Below, one piece after another: positions 26,138 to 34,633 of a stretch of 64,000 bases of DNA (its first letter is position 1; each line of letters begins with the position of its first letter). A program made the translations under genes and the position numbers. The DNA is from Acidimicrobiia bacterium (GTDB lineage Bacteria; Actinomycetota; Acidimicrobiia; Acidimicrobiales; CAIXPF01). A model generated the notes under the pieces. The model was not told the origin of the DNA. It searched no databases and saw only the letters and a program-made list of their open reading frames with translations. The DNA lies in NCBI GenBank assembly GCA_947476745.1, contig CANJRG010000001.1, positions 248,001 to 312,000 on the forward strand, read 5' to 3'.

Positions 26138-26626
26138 GTGACCGTGCTGTTCTCCTTCGCCTGCTTCGTCCTGGTCCTGTCGGCCGTCATCGGCTACGGC
26201 GCGCTGTTCCTAGCCACTGCGATCGGTCCGGCCACCTCGCGGCTCGAGCCCGGGGACGCCTCGGCCGTCGCCCAGGTCACCTACCGGGTGGGGGCCCGGC
26301 GGCTCGAGACCGCCGGCGCACTGGTCGGCCCCGCAGGCCTGGTGGTGGTGGCGAGCTCGCAGGACCGCCTGTCGTGGTCGGCACCGTGGCTGTGGATCGC
26401 GCTGGTGCTGTGGGTGGCCACCGTGGCGGTCCGGCTTGCCGTGGTGCAACCGGCCCGGCGCTCGGCGCTGGTGATCCTGGGCGGGCTCGCCGGGAGCCGC
26501 TCCGGTGCTGCGCTGCGCCACGAGCAGCTCGCCACGGTCAGCCGCCGCCTGCAGCTCGGCGGCCGCATCTGCGTCGTGCTGTTCGTCGCGGCCGTCGCCA
26601 TCGTCGTCTTCCACCCGGGCGGCTGA
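26138..26626 (+). CDS. Small four-helix membrane protein (DUF2269-like)
   Basis: 162 residues with hydrophobic helices at about 3-28, 55-75, 85-105 and 142-160. The overall pattern resembles DUF2269-type membrane proteins, with a conserved Arg-rich loop between helices 1 and 2. Function is unknown. The GTG start at 26138 follows the RDD gene by 31 bases and has its own promoter-like box. Confidence 0.75.
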   Translation: MTVLFSFACFVLVLSAVIGYGALFLATAIGPATSRLEPGDASAVAQVTYRVGARRLETAGALVGPAGLVVVASSQDRLSWSAPWLWIALVLWVATVAVRLAVVQPARRSALVILGGLAGSRSGAALRHEQLATVSRRLQLGGRICVVLFVAAVAIVVFHPGG

Positions 26627-26749
26627 CCCCCCGCAGGCGACACCCGGGCGGCTGACCCCCGCAGGCGACACCCGGGCCGGTCAGGTCAGCTGCACCCAGC
26701 GCACCCGACCCATCGCACCCGGCCCGCTCAGGTCAGCTGCACCCAGCGC
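26612..26749. repeat. Two nested short duplications at gene ends
   Basis: A 28-29-base block is repeated head to tail from 26612 to 26668, with a partial third copy; the first copy contains the stop of the membrane-protein gene. A separate 22-base block occurs at 26681-26702 and 26728-26749. The second of these is the 3' end and stop codon of the thioesterase gene, so the gene end has been copied into the spacer. Confidence 0.9.
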
Positions 26750-27246
26750 GAGCTGGCGGTGGTCAGCTCGCTGCCGTCGTCGTCGACAATGGCGGCCTCG
26801 ACGAACAGGCTGCGGCCCTCACGGCGCAGGACCCGGGCCACCGCCGTCACCGGGCCTCGTTGCGACACCGGTCGCCGGAACCGCACGGCCAGCTCGGCGG
26901 TCACGCACGGCGCGTCGGAGGAACCGTCGGGCAGCCACAGCTGCGCTGCCACCCCGGAGACCTCGTCGAGGATCGTCGTCTGGATCCCGCCGTGAACGAT
27001 GCCGTCGACCCCGCACAGGTAAGCCGGGACCTCGACGGTGGTGGCGACCCGGTCGTCGTCGAGCAACCGGAACCGCAGCTGCAGGCCGCGGTCGTTGCTC
27101 GGCCCGCAGCCGAAACAGTTGCCCACCGACGAACGGCCCGACAGAAAGGTGCCGTCGTCGTAGCGGTACAGGCCCGCCACGTTCGGTTCGGCGCGCAGGG
27201 TGTCGCCGTCGCCGGCCGCGGCATCGGCGTGTTCGTGACCGCTCAT
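26728..27246 (-). CDS. PaaI-family hotdog thioesterase with CFGCG motif
   Basis: 172 residues. The N-terminal signature is NCFGCGPSNDRGLQL, followed by the hotdog helix GIVHGGIQTTILDEVSG, whose acidic residue is catalytic in related enzymes. It should hydrolyse an acyl-CoA. It overlaps the M20 peptidase gene by ATGA (27243-27246), so both come from one transcript with the peptidase first. The functional link between them is unclear. Confidence 0.87.
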   Translation of the reverse strand: MSGHEHADAAAGDGDTLRAEPNVAGLYRYDDGTFLSGRSSVGNCFGCGPSNDRGLQLRFRLLDDDRVATTVEVPAYLCGVDGIVHGGIQTTILDEVSGVAAQLWLPDGSSDAPCVTAELAVRFRRPVSQRGPVTAVARVLRREGRSLFVEAAIVDDDGSELTTASSRWVQLT

Positions 27247-28697
27247 CGCCCGTCCTCCGCCGTGGTCAGAAGATGCTCGGCATGGGCCTGCAGCAGGTCC
27301 GCGGCACAGGCGGTCAGGCGGGTGCCGGTGGCCAGGTGGAGGAACTCGTTGGGCCCGTGGGCATTGGAACCCGGGCCCAACACCCCGATCACCAACAGCT
27401 GCGCGTCGGGGAACCCGGCCTGCAGGGTGCCCATCAGCGGGATGGTCCCGCCTTCGCCCACGTAGCCGAGCGGGCGCCCGAAATGTGCCTGCGACCCCGC
27501 CTCGAGGGCGTCGACCACCCAGGACTGCAGCGGCGGCGCATTCCAGCCCGGTGCCGGGGTGTCGGGAACGAAGGTGACCCGGGCGCCATAGGGAGGATCC
27601 GCGGTGAGGGCCGCACCGAGCGCCGCCAGTGCCACATCGGGATCGGCGGTGGGCGGCAGGCGCAGGGAGAGCTTCAACGCCGTACGGGGCCGCAGGACGT
27701 TGCCGGCCACCCCGGTGGGCGGCAGGCCGTCCGCTCCGATGATGTGCAGCGCCGGGCGCCAGGTCCGGTCGAGCACCAGCTCGGGGCCGGGCTTGGTCCG
27801 CAGGTCGACCCCCTCGAGCAACGGGTAGGCGTCGATGCCGTCACCCACCGCCGCCACCAGCTCGGCCGCCTGGGCCACCCGCTCGGCGGGTATCACCACG
27901 TTCGCCTCGGCCAGCAGCACCTCGCCGCTGCTGGCGTCCTCGATGCGCTCCAACAGGTGACGGGCGATGCGGAAGGTGGAGGGGATGACGCCACCCACCG
28001 CACCGGAGTGGCGACCCTCGTTTGTCACCTCCACCGACAGCACCCCGGCCGCCAGCCCGCGCAGCGAGGTCGTCACCCACAGCCGTTCGTAGTCCGCGCA
28101 GCCCGAGTCGAGACAGATCACCAGGGCGACCTCGCCGATGCGCTCCCGGAGGTGCTCGACGTAGGCAGGCAGATGGGGGCTGCCCGACTCCTCGCTGCCC
28201 TCGATCAGCAGCAGGCACCGCGCGTGGCTGCCACCGGAGGCCTGGACGGCCTCGATGGCGGCCAGCGAGGCGAACAGCGAGTAACCGTCGTCGGCGCCAC
28301 CGCGCCCGTACAGCCGGCCGTCACGCAGCACCGGGGTCCAGGGGCCGAGGCCCTCGTGCCAGCCCTCCATCGGGGGTTGCTTGTCGTAGTGGCCGTAGAA
28401 CAGCACACAGCTCTCGTCGCCCTCAGGGCGGCCGGCGAGCTGCCCGAAGGCGGGCACCTCGGCCACCACCACCGGCGTCAGGCCGGGTAGACGCACCACC
28501 TCGAGGCGCAATCCCGCGATCGAACGACGCTCGGCCCAGGCGGTGAGCAGCGTGACGGCCCGTTCGAGCTCGCCGTGCGCCTCCCACTCCCCGTCGAAGG
28601 CCGGCGACAGGGCCGGGATACGGATGTACTCCTCGAGCGCGGGCACGATGTCGTCGTTCCACCAGCGCTCGACCACACCGGACAGCAGCGTGCTCAT
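27243..28697 (-). CDS. M20-family metallopeptidase (dipeptidase-like)
   Basis: 484 residues, full length for the CNDP/ArgE-like M20 group. Metal and catalytic motifs are FYGHYDKQPP (His, Asp), YGRGGADDGYS (bridging Asp), EGSEESGSPHL (catalytic Glu-Glu) and GPGSNAHGPNEF (C-terminal His). A dimerisation domain occupies about residues 205-340. It is a cytosolic di-zinc aminopeptidase or carboxypeptidase. It heads a two-gene unit with the thioesterase and is divergent from the quinone-reductase-like gene. Confidence 0.92.
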   Translation of the reverse strand: MSTLLSGVVERWWNDDIVPALEEYIRIPALSPAFDGEWEAHGELERAVTLLTAWAERRSIAGLRLEVVRLPGLTPVVVAEVPAFGQLAGRPEGDESCVLFYGHYDKQPPMEGWHEGLGPWTPVLRDGRLYGRGGADDGYSLFASLAAIEAVQASGGSHARCLLLIEGSEESGSPHLPAYVEHLRERIGEVALVICLDSGCADYERLWVTTSLRGLAAGVLSVEVTNEGRHSGAVGGVIPSTFRIARHLLERIEDASSGEVLLAEANVVIPAERVAQAAELVAAVGDGIDAYPLLEGVDLRTKPGPELVLDRTWRPALHIIGADGLPPTGVAGNVLRPRTALKLSLRLPPTADPDVALAALGAALTADPPYGARVTFVPDTPAPGWNAPPLQSWVVDALEAGSQAHFGRPLGYVGEGGTIPLMGTLQAGFPDAQLLVIGVLGPGSNAHGPNEFLHLATGTRLTACAADLLQAHAEHLLTTAEDGR

Positions 28698-28705
28698 GGC
28701 CGCGC

Positions 28706-28711
28706 ACGCTA
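28706..28711 (-). promoter_or_regulatory. -10-like box of the M20 peptidase gene
   Basis: TAGCGT on the minus strand, 8 bases before the ATG at 28697. Confidence 0.55.
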
Positions 28712-28795
28712 GTGGCTGGCCCGCAGCGTCGACAGGCCCGACCGCCGTTGCGGCGATCCCCCGACGCCACCGGCCGAGCCGCTAGACCTTGGCCC

Positions 28796-29734
28796 ATGCG
28801 CGCAGTCGGAGTGGTGCGGTACGGCGGGCCCGAGGCCCTGCAGGTGGTCGAGCTGCCCGATCCGGTCCCCGGGCGGGGCGAGGTGCGTATCCGGGTCCGT
28901 GCGGCAGCGGTCAACCCGACCGACACCTATGTCCGCAACGGCGACCGGGCGGCGATGCAGCAAGCCTTTCCCGGACCGTATGTGCCCGGCATGGACGCCG
29001 CGGGCGTGCTCGAGGCGATCGGGCCGGACACCGTGACCGACCTCGCCGTCGGCGACCGGGTGATGGCCATCGTCGTACCGCAAGGTACGCACGGGGCCTA
29101 CGCCGAGCTGCTGGTGGTGCCGGCCGCGTCGGTGGCCCAGGCCCCCGCCGGTACCTCCCATGCCGAGGCATCCAGCCTCCCGATGAACGGCCTGACCGCC
29201 CGCCTGAGCCTCGACCAACTGGCGCTGCCGGCCGGCAGCACGCTGGTGGTGACCGGTGCGGCCGGGGCCTACGGGGGCTACGTCGTGCAGCTGGCGAAGG
29301 CCGACGGTCTCGTGGTGGTGGCCGACGCCGCCGACCGCGACACCGAACTGGTGCGCTCGCTGGGGGCCGACGTGGTGCTGCCCCGCGGCGACGGCTTCGC
29401 CGCACGGGTCCGCCAGCGGTTCCCCGACGGCGTGGATGGCCTGGCCGACGGTGCCGTGCAGCAGGCCGCGGTGCTGACCGCGGTCCGCGACAGCGGCGGC
29501 TTCGCCAGCGTGCGGGGTTGGGACGGCCCCTCCGAACGGGGCATCGTGCTGCACAGCACCTGGGTGCGCCACTACAAGCTCGAACAGGCCCGGCTCGACG
29601 GGCTGCGCCGGCTCGTGGAACAGGGCCGCCTCACCCCCCGGGTCGCCGCCACGTTCCCGCCCGAACATGCCGGCGAAGCCCACCGCCTGCTCCAGGCGGG
29701 CGGCATACGGGGCAGGATGGTCATCGAGTTCTGA
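28796..29734 (+). CDS. Quinone oxidoreductase-like MDR enzyme
   Basis: 312 residues of the zinc-free medium-chain reductase family. It has AAAVNPTDTYVRNG, PGMDAAGVLEAIG and the nucleotide-binding VVTGAAGAYGGYVVQLAK. There are no structural-zinc cysteines, as expected for the quinone reductase branch. It likely transfers hydride from NADPH to a quinone or enone. The start is the ATG at 28796; upstream in-frame codons lie in the divergent promoter region. Confidence 0.9.
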   Translation: MRAVGVVRYGGPEALQVVELPDPVPGRGEVRIRVRAAAVNPTDTYVRNGDRAAMQQAFPGPYVPGMDAAGVLEAIGPDTVTDLAVGDRVMAIVVPQGTHGAYAELLVVPAASVAQAPAGTSHAEASSLPMNGLTARLSLDQLALPAGSTLVVTGAAGAYGGYVVQLAKADGLVVVADAADRDTELVRSLGADVVLPRGDGFAARVRQRFPDGVDGLADGAVQQAAVLTAVRDSGGFASVRGWDGPSERGIVLHSTWVRHYKLEQARLDGLRRLVEQGRLTPRVAATFPPEHAGEAHRLLQAGGIRGRMVIEF

Positions 29735-29744
29735 CCCATCCAAC

Positions 29745-29750
29745 TACGGT
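29745..29750 (+). promoter_or_regulatory. -10-like box of the DUF402 fusion gene
   Basis: TACGGT lies 6 bases before the GTG at 29757, giving this two-gene unit its own promoter. Confidence 0.55.
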
Positions 29751-29756
29751 GGGCCG

Positions 29757-31208
29757 GTGACCTTTCCGCCGGGCACCACCGTGGTTCTGCGTGAGGTGGT
29801 CGAAGGCCGTGTCCGATCCGCCCGTCCGCTCCGGGTCGTCCTCGACGACGCCGACCGCTTCGTCGGCTACCTGGTGCCCCGCTCGACGGTGGCCTGGCCC
29901 CGCCTCGCTGACGGGGTGACCCAGAGCCAGACCCCCGACCAGGGCTGGCAGCTCCCCTTGGAGGAATGGCACGGTCCCGGCGCCCTGTTCGTCATGCCGG
30001 CCGGGGCGGGCTTCGCCGTCGTGCTGTTCTTCGACCGCGACCTCGGCACCCCGCTGGGCTGGAAGGTCGACTTCCTGCGTCCGACGGCCCGTCACCGGGT
30101 CGGTTTCGACACCGTGGACCAGGGGTTCGACCTGCTGGCCTCCGGCGATCTGAGCGCCTGGGAGGCAAAGGATCTCGACGATCTGGCGCAGCTCGTCCGC
30201 GTCGGCCTGCTCGCCGGCGACGAACTCGCTGCCTTCGAGGCCGAGCGGGCGCGGGTCGAGGGCTGGCTGCGCCGTGGCGGGGGCGGGCCTTTCGACGAGG
30301 GGTGGACCCGCTGGCGCCCCGAGGCCGCGTGGGCCCGGCTCGACCTGCCCGACGGCTGGAACGATCTCCGACGCCATCCGGGAGCCCGGACCGAGGTCGG
30401 GCCGACCAGGCGCGGGCCGACCGGTGGCTGGGCCACCTCCGACCCAACTGCGACCGGGCCGGCCTCGACCGGGCCGGCGACGGCGAGGGCGACGCCCCCA
30501 CCGCGGCCGGCGCCGCGCTGGCGCAGCGCCACCGGCATCCGCCTGCTCGACGACACCGGCACCGTCCATCTCGATCTGGACCTCGCCGGTGGCCGCGCCT
30601 GGCTCGGGCACACACCGCCGGGTATGGCCATGGCCTTGCAACGCCAACTGGGACTGGGCTGGCAGCTCGGTGCGAACCATCCGGCCCTCGACGCGTTGGG
30701 GAGGCGGCTCGCCGACGTGCTGCCCGCCGAGTGGTCGGCGCACTGGGCCGACCAGCGCCGGGGGGCCGACCTCGACGAGGCCCTGTTGGAAGGCTGGCCG
30801 GTCGCGGTCGCCGAGCGATGCAACGCCGCCGGCGAGACGCTGGGCAGCTTCGGGCCACGCTTGTTCGGCGGGTTCGACCGCTGGCTGGTGGTCGGGCCCC
30901 GCTCGACACCGGCCGAGCCGGCCGCTCCGGGCGAGCACCGCCCGCCCGACCTCCTGGCCGCTATCGCCGCCCTGGAGACGATGCAGCTCGCCGGACACGA
31001 CGCGGTCCGGGCCACCGTGGCACGCGCCGCCCGGCTGCGCGCTCGCTGCGGTCTCGTCGGTACAGGCCTGGTCCTGGCCGGACCCGCCGGATGGGCCGCG
31101 CCCGGTGTGGTGGTACCCGGCCACGGTCGCGGCCTGCTGGCGTTGTGCGCCGACGACGCCGACGAGACCGAGCTCGGGGAACGGCTCAGCCGCTGGAGCG
31201 CACCGTGA
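29757..31208 (+). CDS. DUF402 domain fused to a degenerate class-III aminotransferase-like half
   Basis: 483 residues. Residues 1-175 match DUF402 (FPPGTTVVLREVVEGRV; GFDTVDQGFDLLASG; AWEAKDLDDLAQLVRVGLL), a barrel fold found in nucleotide phosphohydrolases. A Pro/Thr/Ala-rich linker runs from about 205 to 255. Residues 257-483 resemble the two ends of a class-III PLP aminotransferase: GIRLLDDTGTVHLDLDLAGG, then LGHTPPGMAMALQRQL, and later PPDLLAAIAALETMQ. The large cofactor-binding middle is missing and no PLP lysine can be placed. It is joined by GTGA to the next gene. The aminotransferase relation is inference from motif spacing. Confidence 0.75.
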   Translation: MTFPPGTTVVLREVVEGRVRSARPLRVVLDDADRFVGYLVPRSTVAWPRLADGVTQSQTPDQGWQLPLEEWHGPGALFVMPAGAGFAVVLFFDRDLGTPLGWKVDFLRPTARHRVGFDTVDQGFDLLASGDLSAWEAKDLDDLAQLVRVGLLAGDELAAFEAERARVEGWLRRGGGGPFDEGWTRWRPEAAWARLDLPDGWNDLRRHPGARTEVGPTRRGPTGGWATSDPTATGPASTGPATARATPPPRPAPRWRSATGIRLLDDTGTVHLDLDLAGGRAWLGHTPPGMAMALQRQLGLGWQLGANHPALDALGRRLADVLPAEWSAHWADQRRGADLDEALLEGWPVAVAERCNAAGETLGSFGPRLFGGFDRWLVVGPRSTPAEPAAPGEHRPPDLLAAIAALETMQLAGHDAVRATVARAARLRARCGLVGTGLVLAGPAGWAAPGVVVPGHGRGLLALCADDADETELGERLSRWSAP

Positions 31209-32995
31209 ACGACGGCAGCCGGCCACCGTCCACCTTGCACCCCGTCGTCGCAGCGGCGGCGGCCGAGCGTGATGCCACGCCGTTCGTCGCCCGTCACATC
31301 ATCGGCCCGGCCACGGTCGACCTCGCCGCCGCGACGGCGGAGCGATGGCAGGTCGTGGTCGACACCGGTTCCCGGCGGGTCGGTGACGGACCGCTGGAAC
31401 GGCCGCTGCTGGTCGATCTGGTGGGCCGACGGTCCATCCGGCCCGATGCCGTGATCAGCTGGGAGGGCAGCGAGCTGCGCCTCGAGGGCACCACCGAACT
31501 GCCCTCCGACCTGGCGGGGCAGACCGCTGCACCGCCCGCAACGGCTGCCGGCTCGGCGTTCGACGCCGAGACCGCCGACGCCACCGACGACCGAAGGACC
31601 GCCGGGGCATTGCCCACCGGACGGACGTGGTACCTCGTCACCGAGGGCGGGCCACCACTGTTGCCGACCGCCCGGGCGGAGGCCCTCGGCCGACTGGCCG
31701 GCCGAGCAGGCGAAACTGCCGCAGCCCCACCCGGCTCGGCGCTGGTGGCGCTGCTCACCGACCCCCCGTCGACGGGGCCGGGACAGGCGTTGCGCCTGGT
31801 CGCCGACCGAGGCGTCCAACCCGTAGCGGCCGCCGTCGCGGCAACCCGCGTCCGGTCGGCGCCGCCGGGAGGCACACGGGTGCTGGTGGTGGCCGAGGTG
31901 CGGCGGGCCGATGCCGTGACCGTCGCCCTCGACGACCTGCTCGCCCGCCCCGGTGCAGGCCGGGTGCTCCGGCTCGGGGTGACCGCCACGCGAGCACTGG
32001 CCACTCACCCCCGTCTGGGTCTGCCTGCCGCGCTCGCGGCGCTGCGCACCGCAAGTCCTGCGAACTCCCAGCTCGCCGGGTCAGCGGCGCGGCGGCGGGA
32101 ACACGACCTGGCAGCAGCGGTCCTGGCCGAGGCCCGGGCCATCCGGGTCGCCGCCGAGGCAGGCGCCGCGAGCGCGGCCGCCGACCACCGCGCCGCCACC
32201 GAGGAGCTGGAACGGCTACGACCGAGCCGGGACGGGTTCCGTCGCCTCGAGGAGCTCGTCGTCCAGGTCGAGCGGATGGAGGCCGAACTCGCCGGCTGGT
32301 GCAGCGACCGCGCCGGCCACCTCGCCGCGGGGTCCGACGATCCCGGCTACCTCACCGGGGTGTTCAACGGTGCCGGCCGGCAGCCCGGCGGGTCGGCGGC
32401 GAGCTCGCTGCACCAGCTGGTCGAGGCGACCGTCGGCCGGCTGGACGGGCGCGCGGCCTTGCTGGAGCGGCTCGGCGACGAACAGCGTGAGGTGCAGCGG
32501 CTCGGGGTGTCCCGGCGCAGGGTGCACCAGGCGGAGCAGGCGGCCCACCGCTCCCGCCTGGCCCATCTCGCCACCGACGCCGCCTGGCACCGGGCCCGTG
32601 CCGCCGAGCAGCACGCGGCCGCCGAACTCGCGTCGCATCGTGCAGACCCGGACCCGTTCCAGACACCCGACGCCGAGGCCGAGCGCGCCGTCGAGCTCAC
32701 GACCGCGGCGGTCCGACGGGCCGTCGTCGTGGTGAGCACCCCCGAGGAGGTCGCCACGAACCCGGTCCTGGCCGCTGCGGACTTCGACGAGGTGGTCGTC
32801 GACCGTGCCGGGTCCCTGCCCCTGGTGACGCTGTGCATGCTGGCCATGCACTGCCGCGGCCCGATGACCCTGACGGTGCAGGACCCGGCCGCCCCGGGAT
32901 CGTCGCGGCCGTCCCAGCCCGCGTGTCGGGACCCCCGACACCGGCGCTGGCTGGCCGGATCGGTATACGGGTCCGTGGTTGAGCTGCCGGCCTGA
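31205..32995 (+). CDS. SF1-helicase-like protein with inactivated ATPase motifs
   Basis: 596 residues. Residues 140-260 and 500-565 follow the layout of a UPF1/DNA2-type SF1 helicase core, but the catalytic residues are gone. The P-loop GPPGTGKT reads DPPSTGPG (186-193), the Walker B DEA reads DRA (533-535 in DEVVVDRAGSLP), and motif III GDPRQLPP reads QDPAAPG. Between them is a long Ala/Arg/Glu-rich helical, probably coiled-coil, insert (about 295-480). The second RecA domain is absent. The GTG overlaps the upstream stop (GTGA). The gene keeps a long open frame with normal codon use, so it is probably expressed as a pseudo-ATPase. Confidence 0.7.
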   Translation: MNDGSRPPSTLHPVVAAAAAERDATPFVARHIIGPATVDLAAATAERWQVVVDTGSRRVGDGPLERPLLVDLVGRRSIRPDAVISWEGSELRLEGTTELPSDLAGQTAAPPATAAGSAFDAETADATDDRRTAGALPTGRTWYLVTEGGPPLLPTARAEALGRLAGRAGETAAAPPGSALVALLTDPPSTGPGQALRLVADRGVQPVAAAVAATRVRSAPPGGTRVLVVAEVRRADAVTVALDDLLARPGAGRVLRLGVTATRALATHPRLGLPAALAALRTASPANSQLAGSAARRREHDLAAAVLAEARAIRVAAEAGAASAAADHRAATEELERLRPSRDGFRRLEELVVQVERMEAELAGWCSDRAGHLAAGSDDPGYLTGVFNGAGRQPGGSAASSLHQLVEATVGRLDGRAALLERLGDEQREVQRLGVSRRRVHQAEQAAHRSRLAHLATDAAWHRARAAEQHAAAELASHRADPDPFQTPDAEAERAVELTTAAVRRAVVVVSTPEEVATNPVLAAADFDEVVVDRAGSLPLVTLCMLAMHCRGPMTLTVQDPAAPGSSRPSQPACRDPRHRRWLAGSVYGSVVELPA

Positions 32996-33062
32996 GGGCC
33001 CACATCACGGGCCGGATCACGTCGCGGATGCACGGGGCACCGCATTCGCGACAGGATGGGCC

Positions 33063-34061
33063 ATGGCCACCGTGATCCAGCACCGTCGCGACTTCGAGGT
33101 CGACTACGGCAACGTCGACGAGCTCTCGCCCCTCATCCGCCGGGTCGAGTGTCGCAACCCCGGCCCCTTCACGTTCAAGGGCACCGGCACGTACCTCATC
33201 GGACGGGGCGAGGTGGCCGTGATCGATCCCGGTCCGGTCGTCGACGCCCACCTCGACGCCGTGCTGGGGGCGCTGGGCCCAGACGAGACCATCACCCACA
33301 TCGTCATCACCCACACCCACTCCGACCACTCCCCCGGAGCGGCCTGGATCAAGGAACGCACCGGAGCGCAGACCTACGGCTTCGGTCCGCACGGTCAGGT
33401 CGGACCCAACGACCCCAACGACAAGGTCGACTTCTCCGCCTACTTCTCCGCCGAGGAGAAGGACCGCTACGACAAGGAGTACGAGGACCTCGACCCCGCC
33501 CTCAAGCGCGAGGGCCCCGATCTCACCTTCGTGCCGGACAACAAGCTCGACGACAACGACGAGCTCGCCGCCGGGGACGGCAACTGGCGGCTGCAGGCGG
33601 TATACACACCCGGCCACTGCTCGAACCACATCTGCTACGCACTGCCCCAGGAAGGCGTGCTGTTCACCGGCGACCACGTCATGGGCTGGGCCACCTCGGT
33701 GGTCGGCCCGCCCGACGGGTCGATGGCCGACTACCTGGCGTCGCTGCGCAAGCTGCTCGGCCGCGACGACCGCCGGTTCTGGCCGACCCACGGCCCCTGC
33801 ATCGACGACCCCATCGCCTACGTGCAGAGCTTCCTCGACCACCGTAACGAGCGTGAGGCCCAGATCCTCGGCTTCTTCACCGAGAAGCCGGCCACCATCG
33901 CCGACCTGGTTCCGGGCATGTACGCGGCCTACGACAAGCGGCTGTGGTACCCCGCGGCGGGCTCGGTGTACGCCCACCTGCTCAGCATGGTCGCCGACGG
34001 CCGTCTGGCCGTCGACGGCGGCGGCGACCCCAAGCTCACCAGCACCTATCGGGCGGGCTGA
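33063..34061 (+). CDS. MBL-fold metallo-hydrolase
   Basis: 332 residues. The metal motif is H84-T-H86-S-D88-H89 in ITHTHSDHSPG, with further ligands in TPGHCSNH and TGDHVMG, then THGP. The C-terminal 75 residues (ILGFFTEKPATIADLVPGMY...AHLLSMVADGRL) form the winged-helix extension of the LACTB2-like group. Members act on esters, thioesters or RNA. The ATG at 33063 is preceded by CAGGAT, a weak form of the promoter box common here. Confidence 0.92.
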   Translation: MATVIQHRRDFEVDYGNVDELSPLIRRVECRNPGPFTFKGTGTYLIGRGEVAVIDPGPVVDAHLDAVLGALGPDETITHIVITHTHSDHSPGAAWIKERTGAQTYGFGPHGQVGPNDPNDKVDFSAYFSAEEKDRYDKEYEDLDPALKREGPDLTFVPDNKLDDNDELAAGDGNWRLQAVYTPGHCSNHICYALPQEGVLFTGDHVMGWATSVVGPPDGSMADYLASLRKLLGRDDRRFWPTHGPCIDDPIAYVQSFLDHRNEREAQILGFFTEKPATIADLVPGMYAAYDKRLWYPAAGSVYAHLLSMVADGRLAVDGGGDPKLTSTYRAG

Positions 34062-34067
34062 GTACTA

Positions 34068-34094
34068 CCTCGGCCTCACCGGGTGAGGCCGAGG
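34068..34094. terminator. Hairpin between convergent genes
   Basis: A 12-base-pair perfect stem with a 3-base loop overlaps the last codons of the gene ending at 34076. It begins 7 bases after the MBL gene stop, so it can end both transcripts. Confidence 0.6.
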
Positions 34095-34558
34095 CGCCGC
34101 ACGGCGCCGATGAGGGTCACCGAGCTGCCGACGGCGACCGGCGACCACGCGGCCAGCCGCCAGGCGGTCCCGGCATCGGGCAGGTAGGCCTTGATCACGG
34201 CCAGGATCGCAACGCCGAGGACGATGAGCGCCACGCCGAGGCTGATGAGGAACACGTCGGGGTTGACGCGCCCGCCCACGGGTCCGGGGACGGCGGCCGG
34301 GGACGGAGCGTTCGCACCGGGATGGCCCCGATGACGTTCCCGGGTGTTGGCGGCCACCAGATCGTGCCAGAGCTCGCCCGGCCGGGCGTCGGGCGGGTAC
34401 CACTGGTAATCGCTGGCCAGCCACCAACCCGGTCCCGGCGGTTGCTCGCCACGCGGGCCCCGCACGATGCCGGTCCACAACTCGCCCGGCCGCGCCTCTG
34501 CCGGGTACCAATACCCGTCCGATGCCCGCCACCAGCCCAGTTCCAGCTCATCGGCCAT
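34076..34558 (-). CDS. Membrane protein with two GWWxASDxxWYP repeats
   Basis: 160 residues. Two copies of a roughly 21-residue Trp-rich motif (GWWxASDxxWYPxxARPGELW) lie at about 8-28 and 44-64, then a Pro/Ala linker, then two membrane helices at about 100-120 and 132-155. The motif resembles DUF2510-type short domains found at the ends of actinobacterial membrane proteins. It probably faces the cytoplasm and may bind a partner. Function unknown. Confidence 0.8.
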   Translation of the reverse strand: MADELELGWWRASDGYWYPAEARPGELWTGIVRGPRGEQPPGPGWWLASDYQWYPPDARPGELWHDLVAANTRERHRGHPGANAPSPAAVPGPVGGRVNPDVFLISLGVALIVLGVAILAVIKAYLPDAGTAWRLAAWSPVAVGSSVTLIGAVRRLGLTR

Positions 34559-34618
34559 GGACCCAGGGTTCACCCGAAATGAGGGCGTGACCATGGGCTG
34601 TTCGCCCCCACCTTGGGC

Positions 34619-34624
34619 TAGGTT
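34619..34624 (+). promoter_or_regulatory. -10-like box of the LLM gene at 34634
   Basis: TAGGTT, 9 bases before the ATG. Confidence 0.5.
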
Positions 34625-34633
34625 CCCGGTCCT

